From JAGVSR01 sp963708775 (lineage in GTDB: Bacteria; Pseudomonadota; Alphaproteobacteria; Rhizobiales; Hyphomicrobiaceae), in the NCBI GenBank assembly GCA_963708775.1, contig CAVPTI010000017.1, forward strand, positions 1-64,000: DNA of 64,000 bases. Direction: 5' to 3'. The notes under the pieces were generated by a model that had not been told where the DNA came from, searched no databases, and was given only the letters and a program-made list of their open reading frames with translations. Numbering within the stretch: the stretch's first letter is position 1; each line of letters opens with the position of its first letter. Shown here one piece after another: positions 26,446 to 35,131 of the stretch. The position numbers and the translations under genes were made by a program.

Positions 26446-27975
26446 ATGGACGTGGCGGATGGGGCGGCGTTGAGGGATTCTGTATTGGCGGCGCGCGTGC
26501 GTCAGCCGCGTGGTTTGCGGACGTTGTTCTTCACCGAAATGTGGGAGCGGTTTTCCTACTACGGCATGCGAGCGCTGCTCGTGTTGTTCATGGTGACGCC
26601 GCCGGAACAGGGCGGGCTGGGGTTTACGACCGCGCAAGCGGCGGTCGTCTACGGCAATTATACGATGGCGGTCTATATGCTCGCCATCCCGGGCGGGTTC
26701 ATTGCAGATCGATGGCTTGGTGCCACGCGGGCCGTTCTGCTTGGTGGCGTGATCATCGCGCTCGGGCATTTCACGCTGGCCCTGCATGCGACTGCCACGT
26801 TCTACGCCGGGCTCGTGCTGGTAGCGCTGGGCACGGGCCTGTTCAAGCCGAGCATCTCGGCGCTCGTCGGCAGCCTCTATGAGCGCGATGATGAGCGGCG
26901 CGACGCCGGCTTCTCGATCTTCTACATGGGGATCAACATCGGTGCGTTTCTCGCCCCCCTCGTGACGGGCTATCTAGCGCAAGGCGCTGGGTTCAAGGCA
27001 GGACTGGCGTCGGCTGGGCTCGATCCCACGTCCAGCTGGCATTATGGGTTCGCCGCGGCCGGCATCGGAATGGCGCTCGGACTGCTCGTCTTCGTCAGGC
27101 AGTCGCAACTGTTTGACGATGCGGAGCGGTCCGCGCGTGCGGGAGCCGAGGTCGGCGCGGATGATGGCGGCCATGATACTCATGCATGGCGCGATACGCT
27201 TGGCATTATCGGCGGAACGGCGCTGCTCGCCGCAGCGATGGTCGCTTCGGATTGGCCGGGCTACGGATGGCTGCGGGCCGTGGTTCTGGCGGCACCCGTT
27301 GTCGCGATCGTGTGGTTTGCGACGCGTCCGACGGACGAGCAGCGACGGATTGCGGCGATCCTGGTGTTTTTCCTAGCCGCCATGATCTTCTGGGCGATCT
27401 TCGAGCAGGCGGGATTGTCGATTGCGCTGTTCGCCGACAAGCTGACGCTGAACGAGATCGGCGGCATCACGTTTCCGTCTGCGTGGTATCTGGCACTGAA
27501 TTCGCTGTTCGTCATCCTGCTCGCTCCCGTGTTCGCGGCGCTGTGGACCCGGATGGGGCAGTCGCAGCCGTCGAGCCCGGTGAAGTTCGCGCTGGGGCTG
27601 GGCTTCCTTGCTTCGTCGTTTTTGCTGATGGTGCCCGCGGCCATGCTGACGGCGGCCGGCAAGGTCAGTCCGCTGTGGTTGGTGGGGCTTTATTTCCTGC
27701 AAACCGTCGGTGAACTACTTTTGAGCCCGGTTGGCCTCAGCACGATGACAAAGCTCGCACCCGTGCGCGCGACCGGCCTTGTGCTGGGGATCTGGTTTCT
27801 CGGCAGCGCGTTCGGCAACAAGCTGGCGGGCGTGCTCGGTGCCGGTTTCCAATCGTCGGATCCGGAGGCGCTGTCGCGGTTCTTCTTCGATCAGGCGCTT
27901 TTCGTCGGCGTGGCGGCGCTGTTCCTGCTCGCGCTGACGCCGCTTATCAAAGGATGGATGGGCGGCGTGCGCTGA
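26446..27975 (+). CDS. Proton-dependent oligopeptide transporter (POT/PTR2 family)
   Basis: About 509 residues with 12-14 membrane helices. The POT signature ExxER is present in FFTEMWERFSYYGMRALLVL near residue 30, where it couples proton and peptide movement. The second hallmark follows near residue 140 (VALGTGLFKPSISALVGSLY, then FSIFYMGINIGAFLAPL). A long loop with RSARAGAEVGADDGG lies mid-protein. Such carriers import di- and tripeptides with protons across the inner membrane. The gene starts 80 bases after the GNAT gene and ends 7 bases before the convergent MetC-like gene. No frameshift is seen. The exact substrate is not predictable. Confidence 0.92.
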   Translation: MDVADGAALRDSVLAARVRQPRGLRTLFFTEMWERFSYYGMRALLVLFMVTPPEQGGLGFTTAQAAVVYGNYTMAVYMLAIPGGFIADRWLGATRAVLLGGVIIALGHFTLALHATATFYAGLVLVALGTGLFKPSISALVGSLYERDDERRDAGFSIFYMGINIGAFLAPLVTGYLAQGAGFKAGLASAGLDPTSSWHYGFAAAGIGMALGLLVFVRQSQLFDDAERSARAGAEVGADDGGHDTHAWRDTLGIIGGTALLAAAMVASDWPGYGWLRAVVLAAPVVAIVWFATRPTDEQRRIAAILVFFLAAMIFWAIFEQAGLSIALFADKLTLNEIGGITFPSAWYLALNSLFVILLAPVFAALWTRMGQSQPSSPVKFALGLGFLASSFLLMVPAAMLTAAGKVSPLWLVGLYFLQTVGELLLSPVGLSTMTKLAPVRATGLVLGIWFLGSAFGNKLAGVLGAGFQSSDPEALSRFFFDQALFVGVAALFLLALTPLIKGWMGGVR

Positions 27976-27982
27976 GTGCCCT

Positions 27983-29174
27983 CTAGGACGCGACCGCTTT
28001 CATCCTGTCGAAGCCGGCGGCGAGATCGGCGATGAGATCGTCAAAGTTTTCCAGGCCGGCGTGGAAGCGGAGTGCCGGTCCGGGCACGGACCAGCGTGTG
28101 GCGGTCCGATAGGTCCCGCAGTCGAATGGGATGACGAGGCTTTCGTAGCCGCCCCAGGAATAGCCCATGCCAAACAGTTTCAAACCGTCCAGGAACGCGG
28201 CGAGGGCAGGTTTCGGAACGGGGTTGAGGATGGCGGAAAAGAGACCCGTTGCGCCTTTGAAGTCGCGCTTCCAAAGGGCATGGCCGGGATCGTCCGACAA
28301 GGCTGGGTGCAAGACGCGGGACACTTCCGGGCGGGCCTGCAGCCACTGGGCGAGGCGGATGCCGGTCTCCTGATGGCGCGCAAGACGAACATCGAGCGTC
28401 CGCAAGCCGCGCAGACCGAGGTAGGTTTCCTCGGATCCGGGGCAAACGCCGAGGTTTCCGGCGGCGAGTTCGACGTGTCTCTTGGCGCGGTCGTTGGACG
28501 TGATGAAGCCCAGCAGCGCATCGGCGTGGCCGACGAGATACTTGGTGCCGGCTTCGATGACGACGTCGGCGCCGAGGGACAAGCGGCTGGCAATAGAGCG
28601 GGCTGGCCCAGGTGTTGTCGGCGAGGACCCAAATGTTCCGTTCGCGCGCGAGGGATGCGATGGCAGGGATGTCCTGCATCTCGAAGGTCTGAGAGCCTGG
28701 GCTTTCGACGTAGACGAGGCGCGTGTTTGGGCGAAAGAGCTTTGCGACGTCCGCGCCGAGCAGGGGATCATAGTATTCCGTCTCGACGCCAAGGCGATTG
28801 AGAAGGTGATCGCAGAACTGGCGCGTCGGCTGGTAGACCGTATCGACCATCAGGATGTGATCGCCGGATTGGGCGAAGGCGAGGAGGGCCGTCGTCACGG
28901 CCTGATAGCCGGATGCTGTGAGCTTGGTGTCGGCGCCACCAGCAAGCGACGTCAGCGCGCTTTCGAGTGCGCGCACGGTCGGCGTGCCGCGGCGCCCGTA
29001 GGTGTAGGGCTGGGTCTTTGCTTCGAGGCTTGCCAGCGTCGGATAGAGGACGGTTGAGCCGCGATAAACCGGCGTGTTGACGAAGCCGTGCTGGGCGAAA
29101 GGATCACGGCCAAGATGGACCACCTCGGTCGCCGGGGCTGTGTCGGCGTGCTCGCCGTCGTCGATTTTGCCCAT
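27983..29174 (-). CDS. metC: Cystathionine beta-lyase-like PLP enzyme (one frameshift)
   Basis: Two frames join into a Cys/Met-metabolism PLP enzyme of about 396 residues. The N-terminal part runs from MGKIDDGEHAD through VNTPVYRGSTVLYPTLASLE and YTYGRRGTPTVRALE to DNTWASPLYCQPL. The frame breaks near base 28583, where dropping one A of AA gives QPLSLGADVVIEAGTKYLVG. The PLP lysine is in EAGTKYL. The C-terminal part ends LRFHAGLENFDDLIADLAAG. The R-R-G-T-P segment and VNTPVYRGST favour cystathionine beta-lyase (cystathionine to homocysteine, ammonia and pyruvate) over gamma-synthase or gamma-lyase. Both halves are otherwise intact, so the break is probably a sequencing error. No other methionine gene is nearby. 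Confidence 0.85.
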
Positions 29175-29300
29175 CTTTCATCCCGCTACAACTTTCGGCC
29201 CGGCAGGTCCCGCATTCAGGCGTTGCCGATCCTGCCGTGAAATGGGCCGCGTATCCAGCCGCAGCTTGTCCGCCGGGCCGTGTGACCCAACTCAGCCCGC

Positions 29301-29318
29301 GGGTCAAGCCCTTGACCC
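29301..29318. promoter_or_regulatory. Inverted repeat, possible operator
   Basis: GGGTCAAGCCCTTGACCC is a near-perfect dyad (16 of 18 positions). It lies in the 307-base spacer between the divergent metC-like gene and the amino-acid binding protein gene. A TTGACC sequence overlaps it. The site could bind a dimeric regulator of either gene; there is no further support. Confidence 0.35.
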
Positions 29319-29481
29319 AAAGGTCAGGTTTGGGGTTGTTTGTCGAGGGTGCCGAAACAGCTCATACAAGGCTGAGGGACAATGACGTTGCACGATCGAA
29401 CGGCACCTGGAGAGCTTCAACCGTCATGACCGAACTGGCAGGCGCGGGTTTGGGTACGCGTTGACGAGGATCGACACGAAC

Positions 29482-30519
29482 ATGATCGTGCTCAGGCGGG
29501 CCCGTTTTCGCGCCGTGATATTCTTTTTTGTCGCCATGGTGGTCCTGGTCCCGCTGACCACGGCCGATGCCGGTGTGCTGCAGACGGTGCGCGAGCGCGG
29601 TCACGTCGTTTGTGGTGTCTCAGATCGCTTGCCGGGATTGTCGGCTGTCGATCGCAACGGCCGCTGGAGCGGTCTCGAAATCGAATTCTGCGGCGCACTC
29701 GCGGCGGCGGTCTTCGGCGAGCGGGACCACGTCAAATTTCGAGCGGTGAGTGCCGCTGAAGGTGCGCGCGCGCTCGCGGCCGGCGAGATCGATGTCCTCC
29801 TCGGGGGCACCGCGTTGACTTTGTCACGCGAGGCGGATCTCGGGATGCGCTCGGCCGGGGTCCTTTTCTATGACGGGCAGGGCCTGCTCGTTCCGCGCTC
29901 GTTTGGTGTGTCGAGTGTGCTCGAAGTGTCCGGGGCGTCGATTTGCGTTCAGCGCGGGACAGCGGCGGAGAAGGCGGTGGCTGCGTTCTTCGAGGCGCGG
30001 CAAATGCGCTTTCAACTCGTTCTCGGCAACGAATGGACAGACACGGTCAAGGCCTACAGGGACGGCACCTGTACGTTGCTGACCGGGGATCTTGCAGCGC
30101 TTGCGCATGAGCGCACCACAATGACGAAGCCCAGCGAGCATTTCATACTTCCAGAACTCGTGGCGCAGGAGCAAACGGGCCCGTTCGTGCGCCAGGGGGA
30201 CGATCCGTGGCTGACGGTGGTCCATTGGACGCTGCTGGCCTTGATCGAGGCGGAACAGCTGGGGCTGTCGAGCGCCATCGTTCGTGATCGTCCAGACTTG
30301 CCCGATTTAGCTTTGCGCCGATTCCTGGGCCTTGATGCAGGGCTTGGCGCATCGCTCGGATTGCCGCCGAATTGGACCGAAAGAGTGATTGCGAGTGTCG
30401 GGAACTATGGGGAAATGTTCAACCGAACACTTGGGGAGCAATCGCGGCTGAATTTGCCGCGGGGGGCAAACAATCTTTGGAGCGGTGGCGGGCTCATGAT
30501 CGCGCCTCAGTTCCGCTAG
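29482..30519 (+). CDS. Periplasmic amino-acid-binding protein, AapJ/BztA-like
   Basis: About 345 residues from ATG 29482; a TTG at 29461 extends the frame. The signal sequence is FRAVIFFFVAMVVLVPLTTA ending ADA. The mature part follows the general L-amino-acid binding family: LQTVRERGHVVCGVSDRLPG, a GLEIEFCGALAAAVFG segment, EIDVLLGGTALTLSRE, and a late TERVIASVGNYGEMFNRTLG. In AapJ the corresponding regions are VRARG-L-CGV, GFDVD-CRALAAA and VGNYGE-F-RN. Permease and ATPase genes (aapQMP) are absent, so this is a solitary paralog. It could feed a transporter elsewhere or serve as a sensor. The threonine-for-arginine change in GGTAL (usually N-T-x-R-D-T) is unusual and may change ligand choice. 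Confidence 0.8.
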   Translation: MIVLRRARFRAVIFFFVAMVVLVPLTTADAGVLQTVRERGHVVCGVSDRLPGLSAVDRNGRWSGLEIEFCGALAAAVFGERDHVKFRAVSAAEGARALAAGEIDVLLGGTALTLSREADLGMRSAGVLFYDGQGLLVPRSFGVSSVLEVSGASICVQRGTAAEKAVAAFFEARQMRFQLVLGNEWTDTVKAYRDGTCTLLTGDLAALAHERTTMTKPSEHFILPELVAQEQTGPFVRQGDDPWLTVVHWTLLALIEAEQLGLSSAIVRDRPDLPDLALRRFLGLDAGLGASLGLPPNWTERVIASVGNYGEMFNRTLGEQSRLNLPRGANNLWSGGGLMIAPQFR

Positions 30520-30566
30520 CATGCCGGCAGCGACGCGCTAGAGCAGCATACGGGGGCGAAGGCGCC

Positions 30567-31277
30567 ATGGACATCCGCGTTTCGTTAGATGGAGCAGCTG
30601 GTATGCTGCTGCTCAGCCTGCCGTGGTTGCTGCTCGCCCTGGCGGCGTGGCGGGCAACTCACGTGGCGGGGCATTCGGACGGTCTGGGGCGACCGGACAT
30701 TCGGAACGCGAATACTGCAAAAGAGCGTGCGGTCGGTGGTGGTCCCGCTGGCGGGGTTCCACAGCCCGGCGAGGGCGAGACGCTGGGTGTGATGGCAGTG
30801 ACGGCGTCGAGCTGGGACGGCAGCCACCTTGTGTCACATGACGCCCCTGGTGCTGAGCCGGCTTTCCTCCCGGAGGCTGTCGCTCCTCCAACCCTTTCGC
30901 CGCAAGAACAGGAGGACGCTCTCGTTCTGGCGGTCGAAGCCGCGAAGGCGGAACGCGATGATGTCGCTCTTTCGCGAGACAGTGTGCTTCTGGCGAAATT
31001 GTTGATCGCGCGATCGGCGCGCTCAGAAGCGGCGGCGCTGTTGCAGTCGGCAGCGCTGGTTGCAAGACGCGCAAAGTTGCCGGTGGTGCACGCGCAAGCT
31101 CGTATCGAGCTTGCCGATCTGGCGCGCAGCGACGGTGATATGACGTCCGCTTGTGAGCATTGGCAGATGGCAAAGCTGATGTTCCACGAAACCGGGCGTC
31201 GCATGGATCAGGACCGGATGGCGGATCTCATGCGTCAAAACCGGTGTCCGACGGACTGGATTCTCACTAACTTCTGA
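30567..31277 (+). CDS. Hypothetical membrane-anchored protein with helical repeat-like C-terminus
   Basis: From ATG 30567 (GGGGGCGAAGG upstream), 236 residues. A membrane helix (about residues 9-29) is followed by a Pro/Gly-rich linker. The C-terminal 110 residues are helical with a TPR-like cadence (LLAKLLIARSARSEAAALLQ, VVHAQARIELADLARSDGDM, ACEHWQMAKLMFHETGRRMD). No family name is recognised. It lies 47 bases after the binding-protein gene and ends 3 bases from the convergent repeat-protein gene. The same-strand order suggests co-transcription with the binding protein. A scaffold or adaptor role is only a guess. Confidence 0.6.
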   Translation: MDIRVSLDGAAGMLLLSLPWLLLALAAWRATHVAGHSDGLGRPDIRNANTAKERAVGGGPAGGVPQPGEGETLGVMAVTASSWDGSHLVSHDAPGAEPAFLPEAVAPPTLSPQEQEDALVLAVEAAKAERDDVALSRDSVLLAKLLIARSARSEAAALLQSAALVARRAKLPVVHAQARIELADLARSDGDMTSACEHWQMAKLMFHETGRRMDQDRMADLMRQNRCPTDWILTNF

Positions 31278-31280
31278 CGA

Positions 31281-32285
31281 TCACTGCGACAAGACTTCGA
31301 TCTCGGTGCTCTGGCCGTCCTGAACGGTGAAGTCGCGGCGGAAAGCGCGGTTCTGGTTGCGGGCAACGACGGTGTATGTGCCGGGTGCCAGCGTGTGGGC
31401 GGGCAGAGCGCCGACGCTTTCTTTCACGATGCCGCCTTCGGGCGTTTGGATCGTCCATTGCGTATCCGGGAGTGCCTCGCCGCCGGCGCGTTCCACAAGC
31501 TTGAAGGACACTTTCGCGAAGGTGTGCTGGATCGAGGCCTCCGTCAGCTTGCCGGCCTCGACGGTGACGTCGCTCCGCACGATCGCATTCGCGTCGCCGT
31601 AGGTGGAGACGATGTGATAGATGCCGGCATTCAGGCGTACGACGAGGCCCGGCTTGGAGACGGAGAGGATCACGCGGCGGTCGTCGGCTTGGTCGCGATC
31701 GGTGAGGATCGAGTAGGAGACCGAGCCGGGCGGAGCGGGTTTGTTGCCGATCATTGCGCTGACACGCAGGCCACCGGCATTGAGTACAAACTTCTCCACT
31801 TTTGGAGCCGTTGCCGGTGCGTCGGTCACGGCAATCTTGCGCGTCAGATTTGCACGGCCGAATGCCGCGTTGATGATGTAGTTGCCGGGTTTCAATGCGA
31901 CGAGTGGGGTGGCGTTGCGTTCGGTGAAAAGAAGTTTGCCGCGGCGTTCGGCGAGGTTCGTCTCTTCATACACGCGCCACACGAGACCTTGTTCAATGCG
32001 CTGTCCGTCTTCGGTAAGGAGAGCCATGAGCTGGATCGGCTGGCTTCCGGCTTCGCTGCCTTCGCCGGTACGAGGGACGATGGTGAGATTGTCGGCTGGA
32101 GGTGTAGCTGCTGGCGGATCTCTCAGGTCCCAACCTTCCAGAGGAGAGCCAGGAGGCGCGACTTGCGCCAGGGCGCTTGACGCATGCGCTGCAAGGCCAA
32201 GCAGAACGCAAGCGACCACGCACGCGATGAAAGCGAGGAATTCATTGCGGGACGGGGGCACGGGTTTCCTGTCGAAATCAGACAT
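31281..32285 (-). CDS. Exported protein with three beta-sandwich-type repeats, paralogous to the neighbouring vWA protein
   Basis: About 334 residues. An N-terminal helix (FLAFIACVVACVLLGLAAHA) ends in a signal-like SALAQ. The mature protein carries at least three copies of a module built around G-x-Y-x-I: PGNYIINAAFGRANLTRKIA, AGIYHIVSTYGDANAIVRSD and PGTYTVVARNQNRAFRRDFT. Each is followed by a V-x-x-G-x-x-T-E-x-x-I strand. The same module occurs in the vWA protein encoded 90 bases upstream on the same strand, so the two are probably co-expressed and structurally related. Such modules resemble carboxypeptidase-regulatory or Ig-like sandwiches. The protein is periplasmic or membrane-anchored. 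No enzymatic motif is seen; function unknown. Confidence 0.7.
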   Translation of the reverse strand: MSDFDRKPVPPSRNEFLAFIACVVACVLLGLAAHASSALAQVAPPGSPLEGWDLRDPPAATPPADNLTIVPRTGEGSEAGSQPIQLMALLTEDGQRIEQGLVWRVYEETNLAERRGKLLFTERNATPLVALKPGNYIINAAFGRANLTRKIAVTDAPATAPKVEKFVLNAGGLRVSAMIGNKPAPPGSVSYSILTDRDQADDRRVILSVSKPGLVVRLNAGIYHIVSTYGDANAIVRSDVTVEAGKLTEASIQHTFAKVSFKLVERAGGEALPDTQWTIQTPEGGIVKESVGALPAHTLAPGTYTVVARNQNRAFRRDFTVQDGQSTEIEVLSQ

Positions 32286-32375
32286 AGGGTGACGGTGCGC
32301 TGTTGAGCCTGCTCTGATTGGTCGGTCAAGGATGGTCGAAGTGTGGCAGAGGGCGGCGACGACGCGGTTTGCCCG

Positions 32376-34325
32376 CTAGGGTGTGGTCATATCCACTGTC
32401 AGCTTCTCTCCGGCTTTGACGCTGATCGGCTTTTCGATTTCGGCGCCGCCGCCGTCGAGTTGCACCAGGTAATCGCCGGGTGCGACGACGGTGCGAAAAC
32501 CATCTCCGGCGCGGGAGCGCCAGACGACTCGGCCAGAGCGGTCACGCAAGGCCGCCTGAGTGGCCATTCCGCTAACGCCTGCGAGCGTGATGGCTGCGGC
32601 ATCGAGCTTGAGGTCGGCTGAGACGTCGGCTCCTGGAGCGAGATCGACAATACGGTTCGCGCGGATGTTCGACATGCCGATCTGGGCATCAATACGATAG
32701 CGCCCTGCGCCTAGGACAAAGACAGGTGCTGCTGCCGTGCTCTGGCCGACGAGGCGCTTTTCGCCGGTCTCTTCGAAGATGCGGGTCACGACTGCCCGAC
32801 CGGACTGGGCGGCAGCGTCGGTCAGGTTTGGTTTCACGGTGAGTTTGCCGACGTCGAGCACGAGGATACGCTTGACGACATCGCCCGATGAAATGGCGAC
32901 TTGTTCGCGATGTTCGCCGGCTCCGTGGCGGGCGGTGACGTAGTAGGTGCCCGCCTGGAGTGTAAAGGCGGCAACGGGCGCGGTTGAGCGGGCAACTTCG
33001 CGGCGGCCTTGGGGTGCTGCCGGATCATCTGCGAAGACGAGATAGAGCACGCGATCGAGGGTCGGACCGTTGGCAAAAGCCGTTGCAGTCAATTCAAGGC
33101 GACCTGTCTCGAGCACGAGATTGGTGCGCGCGCTGGCGCCGGCTGGAACATCAACCGTCTGCCGCGTGCGTGCGAGGCCGTCGGCGACTTCGACGATGTA
33201 CTTGCCGGACGGGACGACGAGATCGGCGGTTGCCTCGCGGCCCAGCCACAGGACCGTACCTGGGGTCGCGTTATCGGTGGCGGCGGTGGAGATCGTCATC
33301 ACCGGCGCGCTCAATTGATCTCCCTGACGGCTCGCGGTGGCGGCGACTTCAATGCGGCCTCCGTCGAGTGTGAGGCGCTTTACTGTGGGGCCATCATCGC
33401 CGACCTCGACGTCGAAACTGCGCTGGATCAAACTGTGAGTGACGGAAACAGAATAGCGGCCGGGCTCGACGGTTTCGTTGATTTCGCGGCTCTTGCGTTC
33501 AACGAGTGGGGCTGAATCGGCGGGTTCTCCCAACTTGGTGATGCGCCAGTCGATCGCCGTGTCGAGCGGGCCGCCCTTCTCCGACAGCGATGCGGAGAGA
33601 CGCAGGCCGGGGGGACCTTTGGCGGCGGCTGCAGGGGCGGCCGCGGCGGCTGGCACTGCGGCAACGGTCGCGGCGGGATCGAGGCCGGCAGCTTCGAATA
33701 TGCTCGTCAGGGCCGTTGCAATATCGGTCTGATTGGTGGCGTCGAATTGCAGGCCCTTAGTGGTCGCAGCGAGGCACTGCATTCGGTCTCGCTCCGGCTT
33801 GGAAAGGCCGAGGCTCACGACATGAACTTTCAGGCCAGGGTTCGATTTGACGATATCGGATGCGGCGGCGCAGACGTCCTGGCTGCAATTGTCGGCGTTG
33901 TCGTGGATGAGAATAATGTGGCCGCCCGTGCCCGCGCCGATGGCTTTCGCTCCCTCTCGAACGGCTGTGGTGAGTGGGCCCTTACCCTTGGGGTTGAGCT
34001 GATCGAGCGCGGCGATTGTGCCTTGCGATCCGCCGGCCTCAATGGGGGCGATGAGTTCCACGTCGCCGCAGTCGCCTTTGCGGCGGTGGCCAAAGGAGCC
34101 GAGACCGATGCGGGATTGGGCGGGGGCCACGAGAAGCCGTTCCCGCAGGAGATCGCGCACGCCATACAGTTTGGCAGTCGCGTCGCCCTCCATTTTGCCC
34201 CACATCGAGCCGGAGCCATCGACGATGATCAAAACCGGCTGTGCGGGTTCAGCAACGACCGGTTGGGCCAGCACGGCCGCAAACGTCGCCAGCAGGGTCA
34301 TGCGCAAACGGCGGATGAAGCACAC
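32376..34325 (-). CDS. Exported vWA-domain protein with repeated beta-sandwich modules
   Basis: The likely start is GTG 34325, with GGGAG 10 bases before it, giving a signal peptide VCFIRRLRMTLLATFAAVLA; a longer frame reaches 34496. About 649 residues. The vWA domain follows directly: PVLIIVDGSGSMWGKMEGDA is the MIDAS D-x-S-x-S, with the later T in LTTAVREG and D in ILIHDNADNC. After an Ala-rich linker come about five modules of the G-x-Y-x-V type (PGRYSVSVTHSLIQRSFDVE, SGKYIVEVADGLARTRQTVD, AGTYYVTARHGAGEHREQVA, AGRYRIDAQIGMSNIR, PGDYLVQLDGGGAEIEKPIS). The MIDAS should bind a metal and a partner protein. The downstream paralog with three such modules is the obvious candidate partner. Function unknown. 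Confidence 0.8.
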   Translation of the reverse strand: MCFIRRLRMTLLATFAAVLAQPVVAEPAQPVLIIVDGSGSMWGKMEGDATAKLYGVRDLLRERLLVAPAQSRIGLGSFGHRRKGDCGDVELIAPIEAGGSQGTIAALDQLNPKGKGPLTTAVREGAKAIGAGTGGHIILIHDNADNCSQDVCAAASDIVKSNPGLKVHVVSLGLSKPERDRMQCLAATTKGLQFDATNQTDIATALTSIFEAAGLDPAATVAAVPAAAAAPAAAAKGPPGLRLSASLSEKGGPLDTAIDWRITKLGEPADSAPLVERKSREINETVEPGRYSVSVTHSLIQRSFDVEVGDDGPTVKRLTLDGGRIEVAATASRQGDQLSAPVMTISTAATDNATPGTVLWLGREATADLVVPSGKYIVEVADGLARTRQTVDVPAGASARTNLVLETGRLELTATAFANGPTLDRVLYLVFADDPAAPQGRREVARSTAPVAAFTLQAGTYYVTARHGAGEHREQVAISSGDVVKRILVLDVGKLTVKPNLTDAAAQSGRAVVTRIFEETGEKRLVGQSTAAAPVFVLGAGRYRIDAQIGMSNIRANRIVDLAPGADVSADLKLDAAAITLAGVSGMATQAALRDRSGRVVWRSRAGDGFRTVVAPGDYLVQLDGGGAEIEKPISVKAGEKLTVDMTTP

Positions 34326-34480
34326 GGGTGCAGATCTCCCAAGGACAACAAACGGCGACTTCGGCCGTGCGACAGCGAAGCAGTGCATTATTGTACCAGA
34401 GGGCGGGTTGGGATAGCGAGGGTGCCGTCGGGGCTTCTCATAGCCCCTGCAACTTTCGGATTTTATGTGAGACGAGGCCC

Positions 34481-35056
34481 ATGCCGACGCATCCAACGAT
34501 CGAACTTCTAAAAACCCGCCGTTCGGTGAAGCCGGATCTCCTGGTGGCGCCCGCGCCGTCGGCTGAGGAACTCGAGACCATCCTGTCGATCGCCGCCCGC
34601 GTGCCTGATCACAAGAAGCTCGCGCCCTGGCGATTTGTCATTATTGACGGCGCGGCGCGGGAGAAACTCGGGGAACTCGCCGCGGAAGCCTGCCGGCGCG
34701 AAGAGGCGGAGCCGCCGTCGCATGTGCGGCTCGATACGGAACGCAAACGCTTCACGCGGGCACCGCTGGTCATCGCCGTCGTCTCACGCGTTAAGGAAAC
34801 TCGGGGCGCGCCCGAATGGGAGCAGATCCTATCGGCAGGGGCAGCCTGCATGAACTTGTGCATCGCCGCCAACGCGCTGGGCTACGGCTCGACGTGGATC
34901 ACGGAATGGATCTCGTACTCGAAGACGTTCACTGAAGGCTTTGGCCTGGCCGCAAACGAACGCATCGCCGGCTTCGTGCATATCGGTACGGCGAAGGAGA
35001 AGCCGGCCGAGCGGGAGCGGCCCGTCCTCGCGGAGATCGTATCTCATTGGACGTGA
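34481..35056 (+). CDS. Nitroreductase family protein, YdjA-like
   Basis: A 191-residue flavoprotein from ATG 34481 with GAGG seven bases upstream. FMN-binding features are the early TRRSVKPDLLV, SIAARVPDHKKLAPWRFVII and, late, AANALGYGSTWITEWISYSK plus GFVHIGTAKEKPAERERP. The short length and the PDH-x-x-L-x-PWR-F block resemble the YdjA/minimal nitroreductase group. These proteins are cytoplasmic dimers that bind FMN and reduce nitro compounds or other substrates with NAD(P)H. The gene is divergent from the vWA gene (about 155 bases between the starts). Physiological substrate unknown. Confidence 0.9.
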   Translation: MPTHPTIELLKTRRSVKPDLLVAPAPSAEELETILSIAARVPDHKKLAPWRFVIIDGAAREKLGELAAEACRREEAEPPSHVRLDTERKRFTRAPLVIAVVSRVKETRGAPEWEQILSAGAACMNLCIAANALGYGSTWITEWISYSKTFTEGFGLAANERIAGFVHIGTAKEKPAERERPVLAEIVSHWT

Positions 35057-35131
35057 CGGTCGGCTGTAGTCGTCGTACAGGCTGCAGTGCTCAGCTATTG
35101 GCCCGGCAATCGCATGTGCCAGAGCACTCCC

